Shown: positions 1 to 13,479, counted from the first letter of the stretch. The stretch is 64,000 nt of DNA from Glandiceps talaboti (GCF_964340395.1 NC_135565.1:10178742-10242741), one strand, 5' to 3'. Translations and numbers: made by a program. The notes: generated from the letters alone by a model not told the origin.

Positions 1-135
1 TGATAAAAACTGGTATTGGTTGTGAGTCACCACATAGTACATGTAAGAGATAGGGGAACACCAGATTTTAGTGTGTCAATAGAAATTGTGTGCCTCAGTG
101 CATTGCACGTCAAATTGGGCTGAGAGGGCACACTG
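1..135 (-). mobile_element. MITE family 1 (hAT-like), copy 1, cut by window edge
   Basis: Runs from the window start to gagagggcacactg. It is the reverse orientation of the element at 670-857 (gtgagtcac, agagataggg, gaaattgtgtg and ggcacactg blocks). The other end lies outside the window. Confidence 0.8.
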
Positions 136-157
136 GTAGGGTAGGGTTTCTAAGGCT

Positions 158-530
158 GGATGCAAACATGGTGATAACTGATTTGCATATTAACTTACAT
201 ATAAAATAGCATGGTAATTTGCATATTGGTTTGCACAGTGATCAGCATATAATACTGTACATGTATGCATATCGCCTCAACACTGGAACCAACTCTGACA
301 TGTTTATTTTAACACATACACACATGTACATTGAGCCATTCGGCCATTTCTCTTCATGTGAAGGTACTACTAGGATTTTATCATTCAAAAAACTACTACA
401 GGTCAAGGACGTGAGAACACTTTTGAAGCATTACAGAAACCTGCCAAGCATGACGGCCTAGATGGCAAGGACGGTGTCTACACCATGCTTTCTCTATAGT
501 GGGGAGAACACTGTGTATGATAACATCAGA
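158..530 (+). repeat. 380-bp dispersed repeat, plus copy of an inverted pair
   Basis: Matches the reverse complement of 2575-2938 along its length (tgacatgtttattttaacacatac, ccatttctcttcatgtgaa, gaaacctgccaagcatg, ttctctatagtggggagaacac). It starts with several ATTTGCATAT-like octamers. No open frame of substance; probably one transposon copy. Confidence 0.82.
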
Positions 531-669
531 CTAACACTGGGCAAGCAAAACAGATGTCATTCTTTTGAGTTATATTAGGTATGATCTGTTATATATACTT
601 TAAATGTCTGAGTGTGGTGGAATATATATGTACATCCATGTACATTGTAATTTGTACAATGTAGATATC

Positions 670-857
670 CATTGTGCCCTCTAAGCCAATTTGACGCACC
701 ACTGATGCACACAATTTCTAGTGATGCACTAAAATTTGGTGCCCCCCCCCCCATCTCTTACTATCTTCTTTTGAAATAAACTACATTACAAGAAATCCCA
801 GTTTTTCTCATTTTGACTCACAACAACAAAATTTGGCTATCATTAGACGACACACTG
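670..857 (+). mobile_element. MITE family 1 (hAT-like), copy 2, with 8-bp target duplication
   Basis: 188 bp, with ends cattgtgccctctaagcca and ggctatcattagacgacacactg (family ends CAGTGTGCCCTCTAA / TTAGAGGGCACACTG). It is flanked on both sides by TAGATATC (662-669 and 858-865), an 8-bp target-site duplication typical of the hAT superfamily. A poly-C run sits inside. No coding capacity. Confidence 0.88.
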
Positions 858-865
858 TAGATATC

Positions 866-1550
866 ATTTCAGAGTATTTTATTTCTGTACCATACACACA
901 CACACACACACACACATATAGTTACATACTGTATTACCCGGGTTCAAAATTAACTTTTTTTTCTTTGTTAGTCCTCGTAGTCTACCAGTTTCAGAAATTG
1001 GTATATTGTATCTCAAGGATGGTGACCAATAGTCCTATATTTAAAACAGAGTTCCTATATTGGAAATATATTCGTTATTAAAATACTTTCATTTCTTTAA
1101 ATTTCCCATCCTTTAAATCTTTGCATAATTAGTGGTAGCCTGAGTGGGCTACCAGCTGCAAATTATGGCAGCCCCATGACAAGAATTGGTAATCTGTGCC
1201 AGGACATGGGACTACAGTTAATTTCGAGCCCTGAATTACAATAATACAAACTTAACTATTAACATACTGCTGTGTTTCAATACTGTTTGTGCAAATCAAA
1301 GAAAATTACTAAAAATGTTTCTTTTGAAAATGTTTGTGAGATACACGTAAGAAATTGCTGAGACAATCACCAAGAATTGAAATTTAGCTTTTGACTTCTT
1401 AAAAGAAAATGAAAACGTTTTAGATAATAAAATTCTGTATAGAATTTCAATATGAAATTGTTAATGTCAAAAATATAACAATAACAACAATTATTTATGA
1501 GGTACCTATTCTTTACAGAATTCTAAACACAGATATACACTTCTTATTAT
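866..1550. other. Non-coding stretch with (CA)n and a hairpin
   Basis: (CA)n at about 894-914. A 7-bp perfect hairpin lies at 1133-1154 (ggtagcc tgagtg ggctacc). Otherwise AT-rich with no supportable gene. Confidence 0.6.
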
Positions 1551-1640
1551 CAAATGGCACAGACCTATAAAGGCACATGGTCCTTTAACTTTCTCAACTC
1601 CCTTGGGAGTACACAAAGAATAGTTACATGTAAAAGTCAA
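1551..1640 (+). repeat. Dispersed repeat, copy 1
   Basis: aatggcacagacctataaaggcacatggtcctttaac... closely resembles 31003-31075 (ctggcacggacctatagcaaaacaacggccctttac). Too short to classify. Confidence 0.5.
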
Positions 1641-2574
1641 TTAACTACCAGAAATTTTACAAAACGTCTGCCCCAACAAGAAATATGTTGGCCCCACTCC
1701 TCTATCAATCTCATTGTTCATTGTGAAAACAGATGTGAATACAATGAAACAGCAATCATACGACCTTTGACCTCACAGCATTAACCCCTTCAACATCATC
1801 CATTGACGTGTGTGCGCAATACAAGGGGTAGACAATGTACACTGCATGTAATGCAGGGCTTGAATTATATCTCTACGCTTTGTACTCAGATCAAGCCAAA
1901 GTGAACACTTTCAGCTACAATTTCCTAATGATTTCCAATGGTCTGACAGACAACCACCTTATACAAAATGTAAATTTGGTATTACACTGTATGATAGTCT
2001 CGATACAACCTTTGGTACATGTATTCTATCATGACCTGGACTACTGCTAATATTGGGGCCTGCACATTACACATTGCTCAGTGTCTTTTGCTATAAAGTT
2101 TGGAGCCCAAGTAATTATACAGTGGTGTGGTCGGTAATATTACATAGTTTTAATACTTAAGCCAGTATCATTTTTCAAAACCTTGTATCAAAAGTGACAA
2201 ATTTAATGGGGCTGATCTGTAACATATATGGGAAGCCCATTTAGATTGTATCTGCTTATGAAGTACTCATCAAATAGTCACCATCATGTGACCAAATGAT
2301 AAAGGACAAAAAAAAAATCTTGCTGATAACACATGGGATTGGCTTTGTAAATTTGTAAATACAATGTACATGTAAATGACTGAATCTGGATGTAATTCTG
2401 TGGACCAACATGTTGGAGACACATATGGTACCAAGAGCACACACAGTGTACAGTGAAAACAGGAAATTGATATTTATAGACAATGAATGGAATGGATCAT
2501 GATATGTGTATAATTAGTAACAGTATGATGTCTGTGGCGCATAACACATGTCTCCGTTTGTACGTTTATGATAA

Positions 2575-2938
2575 TACGGAGCGATGCGATGATGACCGTA
2601 CACGGTGTTCTCCCCACTATAGAGAAAACATGGTGCACACACCATCCTTCCCATGCCATGCTTGGCAGGTTTCTACCATGCTTCAAAAAGTGTTCTACCA
2701 TCCTTGAGCTTTAGTAATCTTTGAATGACAAAATCATTATAATACTTTCACATGAAGAGAAATGGCTGATCCTCAATGTACATGTATGTGTTAAAATAAA
2801 CATGTCAGAGTTTGTTCCAGTGTTGAAGACATGCATATTATTTGCTAATCACTATGCAAACAAATATGCAAATTACCATGTTATGTATATGTAAATTAAT
2901 ATGCAAATTAGCTGCCATCTTTGCAATCTATCCTAGGT
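2575..2938 (-). repeat. 380-bp dispersed repeat, minus copy of an inverted pair
   Basis: Reverse-oriented partner of 158-530 with about 2 kb between them. ORFs inside (plus and minus, 74-75 codons) are by-products of the repeat. Confidence 0.82.
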
Positions 2939-3130
2939 AGAACATTGCATACATATAACTCACGACTCATTTGAATATGATAATTACTAGCAATACACTG
3001 TCTGTTTAGATAACACTGCCTCATTAGTATGTTACGATAATTAGTAGCAATATATATGTACGGATAACACATTCCGTTTGTACGTTTACGATAATCACTA
3101 GTGATATGAAGTCAATAATACAAATCTCAT

Positions 3131-3465
3131 GTACATTTATGAATAGTAGCAATAGGATATCTGTACACGTAACATCTAGTTTGTACATTTATGAATAGTA
3201 GCAATACGATATCTGTACACGTAACATCTAGTTTGTACATTTATGAATAGTAGCAATACGATATCTGTACACGTAACATCTAGTTTGTACATTTATGAAT
3301 AGTAGCAATAGGATATCTGTACACGTAACATCTAGTTTGTACATTTATGAATAGTAGCAATAGGATATCTGTACACGTAACATCTAGTTTGTACATTTAT
3401 GAATAGTAGCAATACAATATCTGTACACGTAACATCTAGTTTGTACATTTACGATCATCAGTAGT
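3131..3465. repeat. 52-bp minisatellite
   Basis: About 6.5 copies of gtacatttatgaatagtagc...ctgtacacgtaacatctagttt, starting at 3131, 3183, 3235, 3287, 3339 and 3391. Flanked by older, decayed units from about 2990 on. Confidence 0.93.
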
Positions 3466-4849
3466 CACTCGATGTCCATAATGCACGTCTTGTTTGTTCA
3501 TTTGTACATTTATTATAATTATTAGCAATTTTACAAATTACAATATCTACATTGTACATGCATAATGTGTCTAATTTGTACATTCATTTTACACATACAT
3601 AAATGTACATCTAAATGTATGACTATCATAATTTATGTAAAGACTAACTGCTAACAAGTGTATACTGAGACACAAATGTTTCACTTTTTATACATTACAT
3701 GTATGGTGCATTTCCTCTTTCAATCGACCGATATAACAACATAAAACTGTTTCCTCTTTTTCAAATCAAACGTTTCACACACAGTGTACTTTATCATGCC
3801 ATGTGTAAGTTGTAAGTCAAGATACAAATGTATACACATTCAAACAAAAATACAGGAATTATTGTCTCCTAATGATAGAATACTGCAGTTTTGTAACAGT
3901 GAGGTACTGGAATTCTGTTCTATTATAGAATACAGGGATTCTATAGCAGTATTGTACTGGAGTTCTATGTTGTGATAGATTATCAGGTTTCTATAATCCC
4001 AAGGGAGTAACTCTCCTATTTGACTATACATATATGTGTCACCCTTTGGGCTACATTTTCTAGTCCTTTGGTCAAAAATAAGGTCTGTTTTATTTGTCTT
4101 GTGTTTGAGCTTGAGTCTAAAATGGAATCCATTCTCTACATTATTTTCAATTTTGATTGGTCAAAAACAGGGTCCATGTCCTTTGTCAAATCATAAGTAT
4201 GCTATCAATTGCCCCCAAAAAAAATGTTGCCTCCGGAGGGAAAATAATACAACAGTGAAAACTAAATTTTGCAATCCACCATTCCTCTTATTAATATGAA
4301 ACTACTACATTTGTACAATTCAAAAGTATTTTGGTTGAAAAATTATCTTCTAAAAATCTGTAATGGTCTAAAATAGGGGGTATTGAGTATGGCTGCATAC
4401 CACCTACATGTACACGTACCTGCGCTGGCCAATGGTGCTGTCCCCAAGGTCTATAGCATAATACTGATAAAACAGCGTTAACTACTGGAGTTCCATGTCC
4501 TATGCTAGCCCTGTTTTCCATCATGATTAATTACATGTACATTGAGTTTTGGTATCACAAGGTCAACATGTATCTATCATTACACACACACAGCAAAAGG
4601 TTAACTGGGTGTACCACCACGTACAACGACATTATTTTAATTCTTGCATGTAAACACATCAGAGAGTCGTCATCACATCAGATAGTCGTCATCATCATAT
4701 CACAGTCGTCATCGGCATCATAACATTCTTCTACCATATGAGGGGATAACAAACATGTTTTTCAAACCTGAACGTATATGTATGTAGGATGTACAACAGT
4801 GATGTTTACAGCAATCAAGCACCTACAGTTGTACATGTACATGTAGGAC

Positions 4850-5520
4850 CTTGTAGGTTTATATTTCTATTAATAGATCTATTGTAATATACATGTACAT
4901 TGTATATTGTTATAGATCTAGCTACAATGTATATCGATAGATCTAGCTACCATACATGTACATGTAGAATAATGTATATCAATAGATCTAGCTACAATCT
5001 ATACATCAATACATGTAGATCTAGCTACAATGTACATGTATATCAATAGATGTAACTACAATGTATATTAACAGATCTAGCTACAATTTATATCAATAGA
5101 TCTAGCTACAATCTATACATCAATTGATCTAGCTACAATTTATATCAATAGATCTAGCTACAATTTATATCAGATCTAGCTGTAATGTTTATATATAGAT
5201 CTAGCTACAATGTATATTGACAGATATAGCTACAATGTACATACAATGTAAATAGATATAGCTACAATGTATGTAAAATAGATATAGCTACAATTTATAT
5301 CAGATCTAGCTGCAATGTTTACAAATAGATCTAGCTACAATGTATATTTTGACAATCTAGCTACAATGTACACAAAAAGATCTAGCTACAATTTATATGA
5401 ATACATGTAGATCTAGCTACAATGTATATTGATGGATCTAGCTACAATGTACATAAATAGATATAGCTACAATGTATATCAATAGCTCTAGATATGTATC
5501 AACAGACCTGTATGTAGCTA
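4850..5520. repeat. ~28-37-bp minisatellite (gatctagctacaatgtat)
   Basis: About 20 copies of (a)tagatctagctacaatgtatatcaa with variable length. Many contain AGATCT or the TAGATCTAGCTA block and the palindrome TACATGTA. Confidence 0.92.
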
Positions 5521-5699
5521 TATAATGTACATCAATAATTAAGTATTTTATAAATCTATGTTTCAATCAAGTGACAGCTTGGATTTGATGAGAATTAGAC
5601 ATACAATTTGTACATGTACAATGTACATGTCATGGGAACATCAATCAGTAATTCAAGTAAAACCCACATGAGGCAGTGTTGGATCAATTTATTAGGATC

Positions 5700-6190
5700 A
5701 ATACTGCATATGGTATAGTACATGTATTGTGTGGTGGGTGTATACTAGTGCAGCTGCAGTGTACTGTACAGTGTAGTGTGTGGTAATGCAGTGCAGTGTA
5801 GTGTGTGGTAATGCAGTGCAGTGTAGTGTGTGGTAGTAGAGTGTGGTAATGTACAATGTAATGCAGTGCAGTGTTGTGTAGTGTAGTGTAGTGTGTGGTA
5901 GTGCAATGCAGTGCACTGTGGTGATGTAGTGCTGTGCAGTGTGTGGTAATGTAATGCATTGCAGTATAATGTGTGGTAATGTATGCAGTGCAGTGTAATA
6001 TGTGGTACTGCAGTGCAGTATAGTGTGTGGTAATGTATGCAGTGCAGTGTAATATGTGGTACTGCAGGGCAGTGTAGTGTGTGGTAATGTAATGCAGGGC
6101 AGTGTAGTGTAGTGTGTGGTAGTGCAGTGCAGTGTAGTGTGTGGTAATGTAATGCAATACAGTGTACATGTAGTGTGTGGTAATTGGTAT
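5700..6190. repeat. GT-rich minisatellite (tgcagtgcagtgtagtgtgtggtaa)
   Basis: About 18 imperfect units. The 186-codon minus-strand frame across it (rich in HYTALHYHTLH) is an artefact of the repeat. Confidence 0.92.
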
Positions 6191-6244
6191 ATATTGGTAC
6201 ATGTACATTGTAAGTTTATGATTTTTTACTAAAAAATCACCCAT

Positions 6245-7195
6245 TATAGGTAAGTTTATTTCCCACAGACTCCTCTATATGAATAAGTTTTATAATTTTT
6301 AATACTCAACATTGGTAAGTGCATGATTTTCCACAGCATCCTCATTAATATTGGTAATTTCACGTTTTCCAACAAAACATTCCAAATTGGAACAGTAAAG
6401 ATTTTCAATGAAATCACACAAGTTAAAACGTTAAAATTTTCACATAATCAGAATCAATGAGGAGGTCGGAGCTGTGTGTCTGTAGACAAGATCAGCCAAT
6501 CACGACGGGATCAATGTCATGATGGATTTGGACGTATCTAAAATGGGACTGAACTGTCACTGTCTACAATCGGGAATCTAATCTTAGATTTGAATACAAA
6601 ACCATTAGCACAAGTCTACCGTGTTTGTGGAGAGGACATAGTCGAAATCCGCCGGTGTAAAGGATCTAGGCTAGGTTTCATAGTACTACTAGTGGACTGG
6701 TGTGCATGCTGAGAAACTGTACAGTAACTGAATACCGTGATTGTTTATATCAACCATTGTATTACTGAGAACACAGACCAGAGATCAAACTACATGTACC
6801 AGGTCTAACAATGGTATGGACAATGTACCCGGCAACTGTTTTCAAATCTAAACTCTACAATTACCAACTTTACCTGATACTGGTATGTTGTGTAACCATG
6901 GCGATACCATCTGGCTGATCTCAAGTGCCAGTAAATAATGTCCGAGACCAAGGTCACTCAAATCATAGTCATGGTGACCTTTTCAGCTGACAGAGGTAGA
7001 ACTTCTTTAGAAGTACATGTATGTACTTCCTTTTTTTCAAAAAATTATTTATGAGTAAAATGTGATTCTACGTTCTTACTTCAAGGTCTCACTTTTTGTG
7101 CAAGTTAATGTTATGAGGTGTCGCTTTCTCTTCATGGATACAGAACTGGAATTTTATTTATTTCTATACTTAGTAATCACACTTTGCCAAGTGAA
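6245..7195. other. Non-repetitive non-coding stretch
   Basis: Mixed-composition sequence, somewhat richer in CpG near 6470-6660 (gacgggatcaatg, cgaaatccgccgg). No exon with convincing splice sites or family match was found. Confidence 0.5.
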
Positions 7196-7199
7196 ATGG

Positions 7200-7625
7200 C
7201 TTCATTTCCATTGGACTAGTCACTAGTATACTATCACCTTTCTATGTGCCTTGGACTACTGCTTATTTGGTAGTCTAGATACAATGTTTAGTAGTCTATG
7301 TGTCTTGGACTACTGCTAATTTGGTAGTCTAGATACAATGTTTAGTAGTGTACATGTATGTGTCCTGGACTACTGCTAATTTGGTAGTCTAGATACAATG
7401 TTTAGTAGTCTATGTGCCTTGGACTACTGCTTATTTGGTAGTCTAGATACAATGTTTATGAGTGTCTTGGACTACTGCTAATTTGGTAGTCTAGATACAA
7501 TGTTTATGAGTGTCTTGGACTACTGCTAATTTGGTAGTCTAGATACAATGTTTATGAGTGTCTTGGACTACTGCTAATTTGGTAGTTGAGATATATTTAC
7601 CTGACTGTGTTCTGGACTACTGCTA
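7200..7625. repeat. ~48-bp minisatellite (ggactactgctaatttggtagtctag)
   Basis: About 8 copies of ggactactgctaatttggtagtctagatacaatgtttatgagtgtctt, unit length 48-58 bp. Confidence 0.92.
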
Positions 7626-8955
7626 ATTTTTTTTTTAAATTGTAATTTCTAGCTCTGTGATATGCAAAGAAAGTGTGATATAGAATTGGAAAAACTGAAT
7701 GGTGGATTTCTCATTGCTGCATAATAATTTTTTTAAATGTATTTTTGTGTTTTTGTCATATTTTTTTTTATTTTTTTATCTGTTTAGGTTTGCAAAAGGT
7801 ATAATGACTAGAGTTACTGCGGTTTTATTTTGTCAGTGCATATCTCACTATCAGTGCTAACTATCAGGAGTATCTAGTGATATGGGGTTAACCTCAACAG
7901 AAAAAAAAAATCACATAAAATATTCTCATTTATTTCATTGATTCACTTATAATGGGTTGATTAGCAATAAAAACTGTGCAAGACAGCATTTGAGTCATTT
8001 TACTTCAGTAAATCGATATCATCTCCCTATATTTGTTTAACTGTTTAGGTGTTACTGCACATTTATTTGCAAGGCATGAAATCAGAAATGCATATCTAGT
8101 AATGTCAATATAATTGGGCAAAGTCTCACCCCAGGATTTCATCTTTTAAATCTCTCCAGAACGCACACTAAAGTGGCCAATGAGATGGCTGTGTTACTTC
8201 ATGTTGAAAACAATGAGTTATTTATGCAGTGAACACTCCCTCTCATCTCAGTTCCTGTGTACATCATGTTGTACAATTCCATCTGCACTACAGTATAACT
8301 ACAATACTGTGATAAATATTTTCGCCACTTTGCAATTTACCATCTTCAACAAGTTCCCAAAGAATAATTTTTACTAATGACCAGACTCGTACATTGTGTT
8401 CATGTACAAGAAAGTATTTTTGTTACTCATTTTTAGTTTTTGGTTTTTTTTGTTTTCCATGGAAAAGCAAAAATAAGTCTTTCGCAAAAAATCACACATA
8501 GTACTTGTACCATGTTGCATTAGTTATAGAATAGTATTTGTTTTTCAGTTTTTTATCAGTGTTAGTTTTGAGTGCAAACCCTGGAATGATTAAAAAAATA
8601 CTTAAAAACAAAAAATCTACAGGCAAATTAATTATGTACAGCTACAGTTGTGCTAACGGTGTGACCAATGTATTTATTTTTTGATTATGATATTCATTGT
8701 GACTTTTTTCAAATATTGTGATCAGAATACACACCTTAACAGTCCCTTAATATATTTAAGTTGAGGTTCAGAATTACCCTTCTAGAAGTTTTGCCATTCA
8801 CGTTCACTGCACTGTTAGTACTTCAATACTTGTTTACGTCTCCTGTGATGTGACCCAGCTATTTAATTTATACCTAGAATGTACGTAATATGTATCTTAG
8901 AACATTTCCTGTTTCAGTACACCCATAAATAATGTGCTATACGAGATCACCACTG
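7626..8955. other. AT-rich non-coding stretch
   Basis: Many T runs, no repeat array and no supportable gene. A 65-codon plus frame at 8180-8377 has no recognisable features. Confidence 0.5.
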
Positions 8956-8959
8956 TCGT

Positions 8960-10020
8960 TGCTAGTTAGTTTTTTTTTTCCAGGACAGTCAGTGTCTGGT
9001 ACAAACGTTCATACGCGAAATTGCACGCCGTGCCATCGTGTTTTGTAATTCAGTGCAGTGCATTCAATGGCCACGAAGCCATTTTAGTCTATTTGGGCAA
9101 ACAATACGTTGGCAAGCTGTGACATAAACACACGCTGTCTTACTCAAATCGAAGACACCTCGCGCTAATTATGCGATTTCTCGTCAATTTTCGACATACT
9201 TTGATCTAAATAATATTCTGACATGAAAAAATTCTTTGTTATTTGGGTCAAAGCATAAAATAACGTTCATCCCCTGATATGGCCTCCGCCATGCATCGTT
9301 CACTACTGATGAGACATCGTGTTACTTTATATAGACGGTACAATGTGACTCACGAGTTGACGATGGTAACCTGTCTATGGCCATCTTTCCTTGGATTTTC
9401 ACTGAAGATGAAATCGGCAGAGCACGGCTTCGTTCCTAGATTCATTCCTGACAACAAGACTGCAAATTTCCACGAAAACAGATCGGTCACACGTCACAAT
9501 CCAAGTTGAAGTCAACAATCGATAGAGTTAGTGTACACGCAGGGTTTAAACAAGTCCGTCTACTTTGCGAGACAGAGAACATCTGTCTGAAAACGTGTGC
9601 CTCAAGTCGAAATACGAGACATTAAGTCAAAAAACTGAAGAATGTATACTTTACCTTTGTTTGATTTTCTCCGTCGCTGAGATATAATGCATTTCCATGT
9701 ACTGTTCCGAACAATGGCTAATTTTGGACTGCTAACAGCGGCAAATGGTTTAAACTCTTAAAAGCGATGACACCACAAGTCGTTCGTTCTCTTTTTCTTT
9801 CGTTCCCTCGGTTCTAATACTACCATATATACGTTGCAATTATTCTCTAATGTGTCCTTTCAATGTTTGGGGTATCTCGGTGACTAGTCCTTGCGTTTAA
9901 CCCCCTAATTACGACTCCATTTCTAGCCATATTTCCCCCAACACAGTCAACATGTCCTCCCCCAGCTGAAATTTTGCAAGAATACATTTAGCGAATAAGT
10001 GACGTCAGAGTACTCCCAAC
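8960..10020. promoter_or_regulatory. CpG-bearing non-repetitive block with a perfect CRE; possible promoter/5' exon
   Basis: CpG is clearly more frequent here (about 7-8 per 120 bases around 9001-9240) than in the surrounding AT-rich repeats. A perfect palindromic CRE, TGACGTCA, is at 10000-10007. On the minus strand a small ATG frame (aaagATGGCCATAG, codons reading MAIDRLPSST) runs into GTGAGT at about 9356. On the plus strand a 76-codon frame begins at 9279. Neither is recognised. A promoter is an inference from composition only. Confidence 0.3.
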
Positions 10021-11340
10021 CATTACATACCAGGGACGTTAATAAAGTCCACACTGGGGTCGCAGTAAAACTGCCACCCTTATTTTGAATTCACTGCAAT
10101 CAAACCACATAATTCTGTAATTTCTCATGTGTACACCTTTTAGAAAAGTATATTTTAATTCGTTTAGTATAACACTATTTTTTTTATCTGCCTACAGTAA
10201 GCTACCACCCCTTAATGTAATTACATTTTAGAACCTCCCAAACGTGGTTTATCGTATTAAGAGAGAACACCAATCACCCGTCAGAAAATTATTTATCACC
10301 AGGCCAGTGTTTACAGCGTGTTGTATTTGACTACCAAGGGGCGTGCAGCACTCTCGGGGGAGGGAGTTATACACACGACGTACTAAATACAGACGGTTTT
10401 ATGGAATAATGGCATGTACTCAATATTAAAATAGTCAGACAGAGGAAAATTAAGAGGTCAAAGTATCCTTTAACATCAGACTCATCTACGATAAAAAATT
10501 CCACCCCTATTTTCAAATGGTATTGCTTCGCAACAATAGGCTAATACTGAGTATAAAAGAGATAATTTGATTGGCAGTTGTAGGCGGGTGATTTAGAAAG
10601 ATGTTACCACCACATTTACACTTTCTCCTGCTAGAGCAATGTTGCAGGTAGTGTCCAGCTCGAATTTTAATATGAGATTCCTGTAATATTGTTTCCAATT
10701 ATTAAACTAATTGTATACAGTGTGGTTTTTTCATTGTCTTTTGTGAAATACAATTACGGGGTTACTGCGAAACATCTGGGTAAAGTTATTCTTTGGAACT
10801 ACCGTTAGCTTTTACCTTGTAAATTATTAATGATGAAGAGAGTACGAGGAAAAAAAGAAGATCAAACGCAACAATAATAATAACAACGGTTTAGCCTGTA
10901 CCCACAGTTGGTTTATATAGACAACCACATGTTTATACAACTGTGCATGTGAAAAAATAAACATATTTCGAGACAAGAAAATGTCGAATCAAAGCCATCT
11001 TGATTTTTGTATTATAAGGGACGGGTCATTTTCTCCAGCAGTAGGGGTGTCAGTTGATTTTTCCATCAAGCCGACAAAAAGTCTCTGATCCCACTCTTCA
11101 TCTAAACAAAAAACTCCCTGTAATTGCCAAACAGTTTTACCTCCACCCCATCACTTATTTCTAAAACATGACCCCCTCACCCCCACCCCCACCCCTCATC
11201 ATATCCACATGCCAGGTATTTCATGATCATGACTCGCAGAGTTCTTAAACTGGACTGTTTGACTGAGTCTCACATATCAGCTAGTTTGCAAACAGCTGTA
11301 GCAGTATGTCGTTAGTAAGTGTATATGGGATTGAAGAAAG
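10021..11340. other. Non-coding stretch
   Basis: Mixed composition with a C-rich run at 11165-11200 (cccccaccccc). No gene or array recognised. The 61-codon minus frame at 10513-10698 has no support. Confidence 0.45.
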
Positions 11341-11445
11341 AAGAAGATTCGCATCTGGACAATAAAAGTAGCTGGGGGGAGAGAATTTAGAACCACTTTT
11401 TAAAGACAGCTAGGGATATGTCACACTTCTCAAACGGGGGGTGTC

Positions 11446-11524
11446 ATGAAGCTTTGGACGTTTTTTTTTCTGCTTCTGCTTCTACTTGATATTGTGCAAA
11501 ACACCTTGTGGTTAGTTCGCACAG
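11446..11524 (+). CDS. Candidate first coding exon with signal peptide
   Basis: ATG at 11446 opens MKLWTFFFLLLLLL followed by DIVQNTLWLVRT. That is a charged start, a strongly hydrophobic core of about 10 residues and a polar end, as in a signal peptide. It runs into a strong donor (ACAG|GTACGTG) in phase 1. It could be the first exon of a secreted or membrane protein. The next exon in the right phase that I can see is at 17748. The poly-T plus (CTT)n composition could give this by chance. Confidence 0.33.
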
Positions 11525-12975
11525 GTACGTGAAATGATGTCCTGTTGAATGTCTAAAGTTTATGATGAGCTCTGGCTAGAATGTATTTTAAGTTTACTGG
11601 TTGTGGTAATGTTTTGAAGGGGTCTTCTTGGCAGCATGGAAAGTGGGAGGTAGTAAATTCAATTCACGGATTGTTTTTGGATATAGCAAATATTTGTAGC
11701 GGTTTTTTTTTACTCTTAAAGACAATTTTCAGGCTTGTCAGGCCCCTCGGACAATTATAATTTCCCAGCTTCTTATAAAACAGCACACACTGCATCAGAA
11801 AGTCTGGATTTAAATGTTCTTGAAATGTTTTAGATGACACCATTACAAGTAAAAGGACAGCGTAACTGATATGGCTATGTCAGTGGTAGAGGAAAGGTGG
11901 AGACGAGTTTTTTGTTGTTGTTTGATTTTCATAATATTTTAAGTTAGATTTTTTACTCTTTTTTCGTATTTTTTTATTTCGTTCCTTTTTACCAGTCTTT
12001 CTTTAATTTCAAAACTGCATTCTTTTGTTTGTTTTTTTTGCGAGGGTTGTGTTGTCTTATTTTATACGTTATTGTCTCTTCCTTCATTATATTTTTCAAA
12101 TTTTAAAAAGAAATGCCATCACTTTCTCTGACAACTATGTTTTTAATGTGGTAATACACATCTGTATAGAATACAATTGAGAGTTCTATGGCCGGAAAAC
12201 AGGAAATATGGATGACAAATGAGTATATATTTAGATTTTTAATTCTTATAAAACAACTCTACTGTGTTTTCTTACTTGAAAAAAAAAACACTATGAAATA
12301 GAACCGTTCAAGTCCGTGTTTGTAACTAAATAAATTATAATAAGCTAAAAAAATGTGGATAAAAGTTTGTTATGGCACGTACAATAACAAATATTTTACA
12401 CATTTTTAAATTTGATTGTTTTGTAATTTATTGAGTTACAAACATGGAATTGTTATATGTTTATTACATTGTTTTTCTCAGTATAAAAACATAGGAGAGT
12501 TGTTTTCTGAATTAAAAATCCACAATAAATACCCAGTCATCCATATGGCCATGTTAATATACATTGAGGTACATTGTGCCGGGGATACCATGAATAGATT
12601 GACATTTGACACAACCACATTAATATTGTATACATATCCGCATGGTCAGTACTGGTAGACTGGACATGTTTAAAATCGACATAATAGATTTTGTTGACAC
12701 TTTTAGTCAATTTATTCCGACCCTTTCTTTTCAATATTTACACTAAATTCTGATACAGACTGTCTTTTGTCGTAGTCCAGTTTGCATTTTTAGCCGTGAA
12801 AATTAAATTTACTCCAATAGTTGAAAGCTGGGGAAAAAAGCCATTGTTCGTTCTTGTTAGTAATTCCACATTACAGTGAAGTTAATAAATCAATTATTTG
12901 ACCATGCGCTATAATTATATATCTTTCGGCAACGCCACTTCACATCACCGTACACGCTTCCAATAGGCCATCGAG
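11525..12975. other. AT-rich non-coding stretch
   Basis: Long T-rich segments (11920-12080) and no tandem array. Overlapping 65- and 80-codon frames at 12416-12734 on opposite strands have no support. Confidence 0.45.
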
Positions 12976-13319
12976 AATACAGCGCCCTCACTCAAATTAG
13001 GGTATCATCACCTCATAGTACCGTTTCTTAAGAGCTTTGTCCCTTGGTATTCTGTAGAAGTGTACATCAGGGATATTTTTCATGTTTCGTATTGTTCAGA
13101 CATCGAGGAAAACAGCAGTGTTCTATGATTAACTGAGTAACCTATACAACGGACATTCAAGTTACACACAGACAGGAAGTAGAGCGCCACCACGACAAAT
13201 TTTGGAAAGACTTATTAGTTTTCATTGTGTTCTGGTTTATTTGCCGAATTGGATTGCAACTGGTTATTTTCTCTCAATGTATCCGCTTTGTCCTGGAGTA
13301 CTAGTATCTTATACACGGT

Positions 13320-13475
13320 CTCTTGTGAGCTAATATTCTAGGATGATAATATTCTATTTTAGGATGATCATAATACAAAATAATGACGTTATTAGGTATT
13401 TACGAATATTCAAAAAATAAAGTCACCGGTGATTGCATCGTGGGAAAATTCAGTCACTGGTGACGTTTTTAAAAA
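13320..13475. repeat. Dispersed repeat shared with 44020-44230
   Basis: gagctaatattct ... cataatacaaaataatgacgttattaggtatttacgaatatt is repeated at 44030-44095 with few changes. Here it is followed by an imperfect inverted pair, gtcaccggtgat / gtcactggtgac. Confidence 0.6.
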
Positions 13476-13479
13476 AACA

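Noticed and set aside
1130-1230. tRNA-like hairpin ggtagcc-ggctacc
   Set aside because: A single 7-bp hairpin without TPsiC (GGTTCRA) and anticodon arms; no tRNA cloverleaf.
5684-6244. 186-codon minus frame rich in HYTALHYHTLH
   Set aside because: Artefact of a GT-rich minisatellite.
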